Shown here: positions 1 through 8,190 of the stretch, in pieces | How positions within the stretch are numbered: the stretch's first letter is position 1 | Layout of the letters: every line of letters starts with the position of its first letter | Assembly: GCA_965216425.1 (NCBI GenBank) | Contig: CBDCFV010000006.1 | Coordinates: forward strand, 1,178,001 to 1,242,000 | Length of the DNA stretch: 64,000 nucleotides | Reading direction: 5' to 3' | Source: CBDCFV01 sp965216425 | GTDB lineage: Bacteria; Chloroflexota; Dehalococcoidia; Lucifugimonadales; UBA3495 | Made by a program: the position numbers and the translations under genes | The notes under the pieces: generated by a model | Seen by the model: the letters and a program-made list of their open reading frames with translations, nothing else | Database searches by the model: none | Told to the model about the DNA's origin: nothing

Positions 1-926
1 GCCCCGTTGATTCCGCCGACCTGGGCTTCACCCTCAGCCACGAGCATGTCACCTTGGGGGCTGCCGGCGCCGCTGCTACCTACCCGGGTTTTCAGGACCG
101 GCAGGCCATCGCCGATGCCGCGACGACAGCCCTTTCAGAGGCATACGAGGGCGGCGTGCGGACGATCATCGACGTTACCACCTTTGATTTGGGAAGGGAC
201 GTTTCGATGATGGTGGAAGTCAGCCGGCGCTCCGGCGTTCACGTCATCCCCTGCACCGGCAACCACTTGGCCGTGCCGCGCATCTTCTGGGGCGCTCCGG
301 TTGACCGGGTCGCCGAATTGTTCATCAAGGAGATAGAGCAGGGCATCGAAGACACCGGCGTGAAGGCCGGCATCATCAAGGTAGCCAGTGACCGGGGCGG
401 CGTGACCGACAACGAGGAAATCGTGCTCCGCGCTGCCGCCCGTGCCTGCAACGCCACCGGCATCCGCATCAGCACCCATACCTGGTCCCCGGACCGGGTT
501 GGCGAGGAGCAGGTCCGCATCCTCAAGGAGGAAGGCGTCGACCTCAACTTGGTCTACATCGGCCACAGTAACGACGACACCGACGTCAGCTATCTTACCG
601 GCCTGCTGGATGAGGGAGTCTGGCTAGGCTTGGACCGCTATCCCGGAGGGCGCACGGCGGAAACCCCCAAGTGGGATGTACGCACCACAGTGGTCAAGCA
701 GTTAATTGACGCTGGCTGGGCCCACCGTCTTATGCTCTCTCACGACCACTCCACACCCACTGTGCAGCCTTCGGAGGAATTACGCCGCGAGCGCCAGCAG
801 TTCAACCCGGACGGCTACCTTTTCATCACGCGCAATGTGCTGCCCCGCCTTCTGGAACTGGGTGCGACCGATGCCGACATCAACGCCATCATGGTGGACA
901 ACCCGCGCCGTTTTTTTGAGGATTAG
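1..926 (+). CDS. Phosphotriesterase-family metal hydrolase, 5' end cut off by the window
   Basis: The reading frame is open from base 3, so the true start lies before the window; the first ATG at 54 is internal. The opening residues contain LSHEHV, the HxH metal motif of the phosphotriesterase/PHP-like amidohydrolase family. Further family landmarks follow in order: GIIKVASDRG with the lysine that is carboxylated to bridge the metals, RISTHTW and YIGHSND with the two histidines, and LSHDHS with the final aspartate. All metal ligands therefore look present. Family members hydrolyse lactones, esters or phosphotriesters through a binuclear metal centre; the substrate here cannot be told. The C-terminus is complete. 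The call is firm at family level only. Confidence 0.88.
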   Translation, partial: PVDSADLGFTLSHEHVTLGAAGAAATYPGFQDRQAIADAATTALSEAYEGGVRTIIDVTTFDLGRDVSMMVEVSRRSGVHVIPCTGNHLAVPRIFWGAPVDRVAELFIKEIEQGIEDTGVKAGIIKVASDRGGVTDNEEIVLRAAARACNATGIRISTHTWSPDRVGEEQVRILKEEGVDLNLVYIGHSNDDTDVSYLTGLLDEGVWLGLDRYPGGRTAETPKWDVRTTVVKQLIDAGWAHRLMLSHDHSTPTVQPSEELRRERQQFNPDGYLFITRNVLPRLLELGATDADINAIMVDNPRRFFED

Positions 927-1018
927 CAATTACCGCGGAGGGAAAGTGACGCGGCGACCGAGCTCCGAGCCGGAGGCCTGTAGAAATTCCAGGCAACCTT
1001 GAATGATATAATTCGTAA

Positions 1019-1618
1019 ATGACAACTGACTCTCAAATTGACCCGGAATCTATGGTCGCTCGGATAATCGCCGAGCTTGAAGACAATCCTGAAGCCCGGC
1101 GATTGTTATTACGTGCCCTTCTCACGGACGAGTTTCTGCGTATACCGGCCCGCTTGGACCGCATCGAAAACGACATAGGACACTTAAAGGGAAACGCATT
1201 GGAAGGCCGCCTTCACAAGATACTTGGCGGGATAATCTCCCAACCTCTACTGCTCAGGCGTCCCAGGATAATGAAGAGTCCGTTATTGGAATGGCTGCCG
1301 GAGCTTTCCGAGCAAATAGAAAATGCCTTAGACGAGGGCCGAATAACCTACGATCAATACATACGGATTCTCCGTACCGACTGCATCATTCGCGCCCAAC
1401 GCCGCAGTGATCAGAGTACTGTCTGGGTTGCCGGCGAAGCATCCTACAGAGTAGGCGAAAGCGACATCCAGCGTGCTCGATTTTCCGCTGACATCCTCAC
1501 AACCGTCTTCCAAACGGAGACAATACCGGTCATCGCAGGATATAGCATCAACCCTCGCGACTTGGCGCGGGCCGGGGCCGGGAACGTCAAGTACATAGAA
1601 ATCGAAGAGGAATACTAA
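1019..1618 (+). CDS. Hypothetical protein with nuclease-like C-terminus
   Basis: This is a 199-residue soluble protein that I cannot name. The first 60 residues are charged and helical, with an NPEARRLLLRALL stretch, and could act in dimerisation. The C-terminal third has a VWVAGEASYRVGESDI segment followed by RARFSADIL, a pattern seen in a family of proteins with a degenerate PD-(D/E)XK nuclease fold; the catalytic lysine is not evident, so activity is doubtful. The gene starts 92 bases after the hydrolase and faces a leftward gene downstream. No signal peptide or membrane segment is visible. Confidence 0.6.
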   Translation: MTTDSQIDPESMVARIIAELEDNPEARRLLLRALLTDEFLRIPARLDRIENDIGHLKGNALEGRLHKILGGIISQPLLLRRPRIMKSPLLEWLPELSEQIENALDEGRITYDQYIRILRTDCIIRAQRRSDQSTVWVAGEASYRVGESDIQRARFSADILTTVFQTETIPVIAGYSINPRDLARAGAGNVKYIEIEEEY

Positions 1619-1650
1619 TTCCGGGCGCCACCCCGCGAGTACCGCAACGT

Positions 1651-2835
1651 TCAATAAGCCGCCCTCAAGACTTCCATAATCGGCCCAGCATCGCTAACCG
1701 GCTTGGGGTTTGTGCTCAGCCCTCTGTCGTGAAGGGTAGCGGCGGCGATGTACTCCAGCCCCTCCTCCGGCACGTCCACTTCCCGGAGCGTCCGCGGCAG
1801 CCCAAGCTCCCGGCAAAGCCCGTCAACCGCATCTGCGGCAGCCAGCCCCGCCTCTTCATCTGTCATGCCGGTATCCGCCACTCCGATAGCTTCGGCGATC
1901 AACCTCTGGCGGTCGGCGCAGACGTCCAAGTTATACCGCATTGTGTGAGGCAAAAGGATGCCGTTGGCCTCCCCGTGGGGTACGCCATATAGCCCGCCTA
2001 CGTGGTGACAGGTTGCCGTATTCAGCCCTAGACCGCCGAACGACCCCAGCGACGCCATGGTGCAGGCCGTTTTGGTGTTCAACAGGGTATCGATATCCCC
2101 GTCCTTGCAGCGGGGCAGGTTTTCAAACAACAGCCGGATGGCGTGAAGGGCCATACCGTCGCCAATGGGATTACGCCCGGTGGAGTAGACCGTCTCAATA
2201 GCGATGCGGAGTTGGCCGATGGCGGTGGAGACCAGAATACGGAGCGGCGTGGTCGCCAACGCTTGCCCGTCCAGAATTACAGTGCGTGGGGCCACTCCTT
2301 CGCCGGCGAGAATCAGCTTGCGGCCCAATTGATGGTCCGTGATACCGCCGCCGCCCCGGCTGAATTCGGCGCAGCCCATGGTGGTTGGCACAGCCAGGAT
2401 TGGCAGCTTGGGCGAGGGTGTGGGCGGCACAGTGATGCGGTTGGGAGGCTCAAAGATAATCTCGTAGTCGTGAATATCTCCACCCTCGGCCAACAGGGTC
2501 GCCATTGCCTTGGTGGTGTCGTGGGTGCTGCCGCCGCCAACGCTGATAAACACGTCGGGCCGCGTTTCCTTGGCCATCTGCACACCTGACTCCACGGTTT
2601 CCACCGGCGAGTGGGGAGCAATCCCTGAATAGGTTCCCACGTAACGGGACCCCAAAGCTTCCTGGACTCTCGGAACCACGTTGCATGACCTCAGAATGGT
2701 AGGGCCGCAGGTTATCAACGCACGGCTGCATCCTAAATCGTCCACTGTCTTCGCCAACTCATCAATGGCGTTTTCGGAGCAGATGATGTCCTGGTGCATT
2801 GGGTTGTAACGATAGCTGAGGGCTGTGTCGGACAT
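1651..2835 (-). CDS. Iron-alcohol-dehydrogenase superfamily protein, maleylacetate-reductase-like
   Basis: This 394-residue protein has the fold signature of group III (iron-type) dehydrogenases: a nucleotide-binding SVGGGSTHDTTKA motif near residue 100 and the C-terminal CHHVGGLYGVPHGEAN and LPHTMRYN blocks. It resembles maleylacetate reductases, which use NAD(P)H to reduce maleylacetate in aromatic ring degradation. The segment that normally carries the first two metal ligands (D-A-L-x-H) reads IGQLRIAIET, so both the aspartate and the first histidine are missing, while the two later histidines remain. That fits a metal-independent or altered enzyme. The substrate is not shown by context; the neighbour is a DinB protein. 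Confidence 0.8.
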   Translation of the reverse strand: MSDTALSYRYNPMHQDIICSENAIDELAKTVDDLGCSRALITCGPTILRSCNVVPRVQEALGSRYVGTYSGIAPHSPVETVESGVQMAKETRPDVFISVGGGSTHDTTKAMATLLAEGGDIHDYEIIFEPPNRITVPPTPSPKLPILAVPTTMGCAEFSRGGGGITDHQLGRKLILAGEGVAPRTVILDGQALATTPLRILVSTAIGQLRIAIETVYSTGRNPIGDGMALHAIRLLFENLPRCKDGDIDTLLNTKTACTMASLGSFGGLGLNTATCHHVGGLYGVPHGEANGILLPHTMRYNLDVCADRQRLIAEAIGVADTGMTDEEAGLAAADAVDGLCRELGLPRTLREVDVPEEGLEYIAAATLHDRGLSTNPKPVSDAGPIMEVLRAAY

Positions 2836-2869
2836 GTTTTCAATCTCCCTGCTTGCTGCGAATAAATTT

Positions 2870-3391
2870 CTACTGGTCCAACCCCCGTTGCATCCCCCGG
2901 ATATAACCGGCTTGGCCTCCGTGCTGGTTGGTCTCCCATAGCAGCATCCGGAACATCTCCGCGATGGGCATGGTCTCTCCCCGGCGATTGACCATGGTCG
3001 TTTCCGTCAGCGAAGCATCGTCATGCTGCGACAGAAAGTCCAACAGGTTGTTCCGGGCGTCGTTTGCGTATTCAAGGAGCAGGGCCTTATCGGGGCACTT
3101 CCAAGCCGCCAGGTCGTCGGCGGTATATTGAAACCCCACGTCCATAGGCTCCGGATTGAACCCGAACCGCTGGGCCCAGCCCGTTTCATATAACTGCGGC
3201 TCCCGCTTGGCGAACATCTGCACCCACAGGTCAAGGGCCCGGCCGTAATGCCAAAGTATGAAACCAATGGAGTGGCACTGGTCGTTGGGGCGAAACTCCA
3301 TTTCATCCTGGGTAAGGCCGTCAACGTAGCGTTCCGTCCATTCCCAATTGGTGGCAAAGGACTGCCGGATAAAGTCTTGCAGTATGTTCAT
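2870..3391 (-). CDS. DinB-family protein
   Basis: A 173-residue four-helix-bundle protein of the DinB_2/YfiT-like group. The conserved metal-binding histidines can be placed in ILWHYGRALD near residue 48 and in NQHGGQAGYIRG near residue 158, with a third likely in the N-terminal helix or loop. Members include mycothiol- or bacillithiol-dependent transferases, but many have no known function. It lies upstream of the maleylacetate-reductase-like gene on the same strand with a 34-base gap, so the two are probably co-transcribed. A hairpin terminator separates it from dapA. Confidence 0.8.
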   Translation of the reverse strand: MNILQDFIRQSFATNWEWTERYVDGLTQDEMEFRPNDQCHSIGFILWHYGRALDLWVQMFAKREPQLYETGWAQRFGFNPEPMDVGFQYTADDLAAWKCPDKALLLEYANDARNNLLDFLSQHDDASLTETTMVNRRGETMPIAEMFRMLLWETNQHGGQAGYIRGMQRGLDQ

Positions 3392-3449
3392 CAGGTACTC
3401 CCGGGTGCGGAAATGTTGCTCACGGATACCAGCGTACGGACGAAATAAA

Positions 3450-3481
3450 GGCCTGCCCCAAGACCGGGAAGGGGCAGGCCA
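3450..3481 (-). terminator. Rho-independent terminator after dapA
   Basis: A perfect GGCCTGCCCC/GGGGCAGGCC stem encloses a loop of about ten bases. On the minus strand it is followed by a T-rich tail (CTTTATTTCG). It sits 25 bases after the dapA stop and would end the dap operon transcript. Confidence 0.8.
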
Positions 3482-3505
3482 AACTAACGGGGTGAAGCTA
3501 GGGCT

Positions 3506-4402
3506 TTATTCTGAGACGGGTAGATCGATGTCGTAATTGGCCAGCACGGCGCGTATCCGGCCAGCGGACCCTTCGTCCGGGGGCACCAATGGAAGCCGGG
3601 GCTGTCCAACGTTGAAGCCTACCTCGTTGAGGGAATACTTCACCGGGATGGGGTTCGACATGACGAACAGGACCTTGAACAGCGGGAGCAGCCGCCGGTG
3701 CTCGGCCGCCGCGTTTTCCACGTCGCCTTCCAGCAAATACCCCATCATCTGGCTGATCTGGTTGCCGACCAAATGGGACGCAACGCTCACTACTCCATAG
3801 CCGCCGGTGGCCATCATGTAGTAGGTCTCGTTGTCGTTGCCGCTCCAGACCCGGAACCCGTCCTTGGCCCCGTCGATGATGCGGGTTATCTGGTCCATGT
3901 CGCTGCCGGCTTCTTTGATGCCGACGATGTTGTCTACGTGACTGAGGCGAATAGTCGTTTCGTCGGTCATGTTCAGGCTAGTGCGGCTGGTCACGTTGTA
4001 GAGCATACAAGGGAGGTTGACGCTTTCCGCGATAGCCTTGAAGTGCTGGTACAAGCCTTCTTGTGGAGGCTTGTTGTAGTAGGGGACCACCAGCAAAATA
4101 CCGTCCACACCTTGCTGCTCCGCCTCTTTGCTCAGCTCGATGCTCTCGGCGGTGCTGTAATTGCCGGTGCCGGCTATCACTACGCCGCTATCTCCCAATG
4201 CATCCTTGACTTCAGCCCACAGCCGGAGCTTCTCGTCGTTGGTCAGTGTGGGGGACTCGCCTGTGGTGCCCGAAACCAAGACTCCATCACTGCCCGATGC
4301 TACCAGGGCCTTGGCGAGAGCCTTAGCTTGATCGTAGTCCACCTCTCCTTGCTCGTCGAACGGAGTGACCATCGCTGTGATTAGCCTGCCTATCTCTGCC
4401 AT
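3506..4402 (-). CDS. dapA: 4-hydroxy-tetrahydrodipicolinate synthase
   Basis: DapA condenses pyruvate with aspartate semialdehyde in the diaminopimelate/lysine pathway. The 298-residue product has the class I aldolase TIM-barrel landmarks: GTTGESPTL for pyruvate binding, YYNKPPQEGLY, LYNVTSRT with the active-site tyrosine region, GIKEAGSDM with the Schiff-base lysine, and a SGND block. An upstream in-frame ATG at 4456 is not used here, because the ATG at 4402 has an AGGAGG site six bases before it and gives the standard MAEIGRLITAMVTPF amino end. It is the last gene of the dapB-asd-ALDH-dapA operon. Confidence 0.95.
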   Translation of the reverse strand: MAEIGRLITAMVTPFDEQGEVDYDQAKALAKALVASGSDGVLVSGTTGESPTLTNDEKLRLWAEVKDALGDSGVVIAGTGNYSTAESIELSKEAEQQGVDGILLVVPYYNKPPQEGLYQHFKAIAESVNLPCMLYNVTSRTSLNMTDETTIRLSHVDNIVGIKEAGSDMDQITRIIDGAKDGFRVWSGNDNETYYMMATGGYGVVSVASHLVGNQISQMMGYLLEGDVENAAAEHRRLLPLFKVLFVMSNPIPVKYSLNEVGFNVGQPRLPLVPPDEGSAGRIRAVLANYDIDLPVSE

Positions 4403-4487
4403 GCCTGGCCTCCTGCTTATTGGGTGCGTCCCCAGCGGTACCATATTGTACCGCAAAGTAAAAACGGTAGTGACGGGGCCTTGGAAG

Positions 4488-6008
4488 TTATTCCTTGATC
4501 ACTTGGGCGAAGGGCGGCTTCATGGCCAACCCCGTCCCATCGGTGAAAATCTGCTTAATCTCTATAAAGTCGTCCAAACCGTGGTAGCCCAACTCTCGTC
4601 CGATGCCGCTCTGCTTGTAGCCGCCCCAGATCCCTTCAACTGGCTGGGCGTAGTTGTCCCAAATCCAGACGGTGCCTGCCTTGATGCGCCGCGCCACCCG
4701 CATGGCCCGCGGATAGTCTGTGCTCCACACGCCGGCCACCAAACCGAAGTCAACGTCGTTGGCCAGATGAATCGCCTCTTCCTCGTCGCGGAAGGTGGTA
4801 ACGGCAACTACCGGGCCGAATATCTCCTCCTGGCTTAGCCTGGAGGAGTTGTCCACGCCGTCGAAAATGGTGGGTTCAATATAGTAACCGTGGTCGTACC
4901 CGGGCCCCTGAAGCTTGGACCCGCCGGTTACCAATTGGAAAGCGTCCTGACCGAACTTGATGTATTCCTGGACCACGGTCTCCTGGCCGCTGGAGATCAA
5001 CGGCCCCATGTCCACCGATTGGGCGGACGGGTCGCCCACTTCTATTTTCCTGGCAAGGTCCACCACGCTGGACAGGAATTCGTCATGGATGCCTTCCTGC
5101 ACCAAAAGGCGCGTAGTCGCGCCACAGGCCTGCCCCGCGTTGCGGAACATCCCGAAGATGGCCGCCCGAGACGCGGCGTCGATGTCAGCGTCGTCGAACA
5201 CCACGTAGGGGGCCTTACCCCCAAGCTCCAAGCTGATCCGTTTCACGTCCCTCGCGGCTTGAGCGGCGATGCCCTTGCCCGTGCCGGTCTCACCGGTGAA
5301 GGAAATCTTGTCGATTTTGGGGTTGGTCACGATTTCCGCGCCGACCACGCTGCCCGGCCCCGAAACCAAGTTGACAACACCGGCGGGCATGCCCGTCTGG
5401 TGCATCAACTTGATTAGCTCGTAAGAAGCGGCGGGGGTGTAGCTGGCGGGTTTGACCACTATAGTGCAACCAACGGCCAAGGCCGGGGCTACTTTGCGGG
5501 CCGTCTGGGTCAACGGGAAGTTCCAAGGGGTTATCATTCCGATGACCCCCATCGGCTCTTTGACCAAGTTGATCATCGAGCCGTTGGGCAAGGTGAAACT
5601 CTCGCCGTAAAGCTTTCCGGCCAGCCCGGCGTAAAACTCGAAAATATCCGCTGCGGCGCCGATGTGAGGCACGGCTTGGCGCTGGGGCATTCCCACTTCC
5701 AAGCTGACAACCTGGGCCAAACGGTCGGCATTCTCCCGCATCAGCTGGGCAGTACGGTAAAGCACCTGTTCCCGCAGCTTGTAGTTGTATATCCAGTTGC
5801 TTACGTTGCTGTCGAAGGCCTCCCGGGCAGCATCAATGGCCGCTCGAACGTCTTCCAAGGTGCCTTGGGCTGCAACAGTGGCGACTTCCCTGGCGTCGGC
5901 GGGGTTTTCTCGAGAAAACTCCCGCCCGCCCGTGGCCGCTGATTCTACACCGTTGATAATGAGGGGGCTGGCGAGAGGCAGTTGGATCGGATTGTTGCCG
6001 AATGGCAT
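4488..6008 (-). CDS. NAD(P)-dependent aldehyde dehydrogenase
   Basis: A 506-residue member of the aldehyde dehydrogenase superfamily that oxidises an aldehyde to the acid. Visible motifs are TPWNFPLTQTARK, SFTGETGTGKGI of the nucleotide site, ELGGKAPYVVFDDAD with the general-base glutamate, FRNAGQACGATTR with the catalytic cysteine, and EEIFGPVVAVTTF. The start at 6008 was chosen over an ATG at 6095 because an AAGGTGG site precedes it and the upstream extension has no family similarity. It lies 47 bases after asd and 85 bases before dapA, inside the lysine operon, which is unusual. It could handle a semialdehyde linked to lysine metabolism, but the substrate is not indicated. Confidence 0.9.
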   Translation of the reverse strand: MPFGNNPIQLPLASPLIINGVESAATGGREFSRENPADAREVATVAAQGTLEDVRAAIDAAREAFDSNVSNWIYNYKLREQVLYRTAQLMRENADRLAQVVSLEVGMPQRQAVPHIGAAADIFEFYAGLAGKLYGESFTLPNGSMINLVKEPMGVIGMITPWNFPLTQTARKVAPALAVGCTIVVKPASYTPAASYELIKLMHQTGMPAGVVNLVSGPGSVVGAEIVTNPKIDKISFTGETGTGKGIAAQAARDVKRISLELGGKAPYVVFDDADIDAASRAAIFGMFRNAGQACGATTRLLVQEGIHDEFLSSVVDLARKIEVGDPSAQSVDMGPLISSGQETVVQEYIKFGQDAFQLVTGGSKLQGPGYDHGYYIEPTIFDGVDNSSRLSQEEIFGPVVAVTTFRDEEEAIHLANDVDFGLVAGVWSTDYPRAMRVARRIKAGTVWIWDNYAQPVEGIWGGYKQSGIGRELGYHGLDDFIEIKQIFTDGTGLAMKPPFAQVIKE

Positions 6009-6055
6009 TACTGAGCCACCTTTCCCTTCTTGGCTGCCGTATTTGGGGTTTGGCG

Positions 6056-7102
6056 CTAGCGGGCCGCGCCGCTCTTGTGCTTGGGCCGAATGCAATCGCG
6101 GCGCAGTAACTCCTCCGCTATCTGGATAGAGTTAAGGGCCGCTCCTTTCCGCAGATTGTCGGATACTACCCACATCACCAACCCGTTGGGATGAGAGGCG
6201 TCACGTCGGATCCGGCCGACAAACACGTCATCGGCGCCGGCCGACTCCCAAGGCATCGGGTACACCCGGTTCTCCGGGTCGTCCATCACCGTCACACCCG
6301 GTGTTGCTGCCAGGACTTCACGTGCCTCTTCTGGGGACACCGGTCGCTCGAACTCCACGTGGACTGCGGCGCAGTGGGATATGTAGACCGGCACTCGAAC
6401 GCACGTGGCGGAAATCGAGATGTCCGGAGCGTGCATTATCTTGCGCGTCTCCTGGATCATCTTCCTCTCTTCCATGGTGTACCCGTCATCCAGAAAGCGG
6501 TCTATCTGGGGAACGACGTTAAAGCCGATTTGATAGTCCAGGGCCTCGGTCCGGAGCTCCGTTTCCCCGTCGAGTAACTGCTGGGTCTGGCTGCGCAGTT
6601 CCACCATGGCTGCACCGCCGATTCCGGACACCGACTGGTAGGTGTCGGCGATAACTCGCTTGATGGGGTTGTTCCGGCGCAGAGGATGGCAGACCATCAC
6701 CAAGGGGGTCGTCGAACAGTTGGGGATGGCCAGGATGCCCTCGTGCCACTCTACGTCCTCGCCGTTCACTTCCGGCACCACCAGCGGGACGTTCTCGTCC
6801 ATGCGGAAAGCGGAACTATCGTCGATGACCGCCGCTCCGGCGGCCACAGCCAAGGGGGCCAGCTTTCGGCTCATCTCGGTGGTTACGGAGATGAAAGCGA
6901 TGTCCACACCCTCAAATGACCGCTCGTTGGTCTCTTCCACCACGACCTCCCGGCTGCCTACGGTGAGCCGTTTGCCCGCCGAACGGGCAGACGCCAACGC
7001 CCTGATGTTGGGAAGGTCGTCGTACCTTCCTTCGATTATCTTCAGGAATTCGGTGCCTACGGCCCCAGTTGCTCCCACTACTGCTATAGTCAGGTCTTTC
7101 AA
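6056..7102 (-). CDS. asd: Aspartate-semialdehyde dehydrogenase
   Basis: Asd reduces aspartyl phosphate to aspartate semialdehyde with NADPH, feeding the lysine, threonine and methionine branches. The 348-residue sequence opens with the nucleotide-binding VVGATGAVGTEFL motif, has the catalytic cysteine in IPNCSTTPLV, the TYQSVSGIGG block, and ends with DNLRKGAALNSIQIAE, all standard for the family. It is the second gene of the leftward dapB-asd-ALDH-dapA operon, 167 bases after dapB. Confidence 0.95.
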   Translation of the reverse strand: MKDLTIAVVGATGAVGTEFLKIIEGRYDDLPNIRALASARSAGKRLTVGSREVVVEETNERSFEGVDIAFISVTTEMSRKLAPLAVAAGAAVIDDSSAFRMDENVPLVVPEVNGEDVEWHEGILAIPNCSTTPLVMVCHPLRRNNPIKRVIADTYQSVSGIGGAAMVELRSQTQQLLDGETELRTEALDYQIGFNVVPQIDRFLDDGYTMEERKMIQETRKIMHAPDISISATCVRVPVYISHCAAVHVEFERPVSPEEAREVLAATPGVTVMDDPENRVYPMPWESAGADDVFVGRIRRDASHPNGLVMWVVSDNLRKGAALNSIQIAEELLRRDCIRPKHKSGAAR

Positions 7103-7269
7103 GCTGCTTCTCAGGTATATCTCAATTGGCTGGACCGGTGTTCAACTAACGGCTGCGTTATGGGCCGCGTTGCGGGCCCAATTATCCGGGGGACCGGCAT
7201 TTCACCCATCGCCCGCCGGTCAATAAAGACATCCTCGGCAATAGAAGGGCCAATTTACATTGGCTTGAT

Positions 7270-8058
7270 CTACAACCCGAGGATATTTTCCAAGCCTACC
7301 ACAAGACCCGGCCGGTTCACAACCTCGCGGATACAGCGCAGCACACCGGGCATGTAGCAGTCGCGGCCCAACGTGTCGTGACGCAGGGATACGGTCTGCC
7401 CCTGCGTCCCCATGATGACTTCGTGGTGGGCGCTGCGCCCGGCCATCCTGACGCTGTGGATCGTCACCCCGTTGTATTCGCCACCGCGAGTGCCGGGCAG
7501 ATTCTCTTTCTCCGTCTGGTTCCGGGTGAACTGCTTGTTGTCGCCTATGCTCTTGGCCAAGGCCATGGCGAAGCCCGAAGGAGCGTCGATTTTTGCTTCG
7601 TGGTGAGACTCCACGATGTCAACGTAATCGAAGTACCCGGCGGCCTGCTCTACCAACCGTTTCAGCACTACCGCCCCCAAAGCGAAGTTGGGGGCAAATA
7701 TGACGCCGATGCCCTTGTCGTTTGCCAGCGCATCCAGCCGGGCCAAGTCGTCGTCGGTCAACCCGCTGGCTCCCAGGACTAGGTGCGTGGATGAAGCGAC
7801 GCCCAGCAGGGCGGCCTCCATACATGCCGAAGCGTTAGTGAAGTCCACCAGCACGTCGGGCTTGGTCTCTTCAAGCAGAAATTCCAGGTTTGTGGACAGA
7901 CTTACCTCGGCCCCACCCGGCAATGCCAATACCGGGCCGCGGTTTCGGTGACATACCGCGCCTACCAAAGACATGTCCTCGGCTGCGCTGACAGCGGCGA
8001 CGGTTTCCGTACCCATTTTGCCGGTTGCGCCGTTTACTACAACTCGGATTGAAGCCAT
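7270..8058 (-). CDS. dapB: 4-hydroxy-tetrahydrodipicolinate reductase
   Basis: DapB reduces the DapA product with NAD(P)H. The 262-residue sequence starts with VVNGATGKMGTETV, the dinucleotide-binding loop, and contains ESHHEAKIDAPSGFAMALA, which holds the catalytic His-His and Lys and the substrate-binding APSG. The C-terminal GLVVGLENIL matches the family tail. It is the first gene of the lysine operon, starting after the terminator-like hairpin that follows pnp. Confidence 0.95.
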   Translation of the reverse strand: MASIRVVVNGATGKMGTETVAAVSAAEDMSLVGAVCHRNRGPVLALPGGAEVSLSTNLEFLLEETKPDVLVDFTNASACMEAALLGVASSTHLVLGASGLTDDDLARLDALANDKGIGVIFAPNFALGAVVLKRLVEQAAGYFDYVDIVESHHEAKIDAPSGFAMALAKSIGDNKQFTRNQTEKENLPGTRGGEYNGVTIHSVRMAGRSAHHEVIMGTQGQTVSLRHDTLGRDCYMPGVLRCIREVVNRPGLVVGLENILGL

Positions 8059-8128
8059 GGATACCCTCTTCGAAAGAGCTTAAATCAGGTTAGATATTAA
8101 CATGGTTCAATCTCAGGTAACAGCAAAT

Positions 8129-8155
8129 GGCCCGGTCTCGTTGCGAGACCGGGCC
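8129..8155 (-). terminator. Hairpin terminator after pnp
   Basis: GGCCCGGTCTCG pairs perfectly with CGAGACCGGGCC around a three-base loop. On the minus strand it lies 35 bases after the pnp stop. The following bases (ATTTGCTGTT) are only weakly T-rich, so it may be an imperfect terminator. Confidence 0.65.
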
Positions 8156-8190
8156 GATAGCCGTTTGATTACTGTGCCGTAAGGAAGGCA

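Noticed and set aside
3450..3481. Sixth copy of the CAGGCT mini-hairpin
   Set aside because: It has the GCCTGCCCC/GGGGCAGGC arms on both sides symmetrically and a T tract, and it lies outside any gene, so it fits a normal terminator; the other elements have the tail on one side only.
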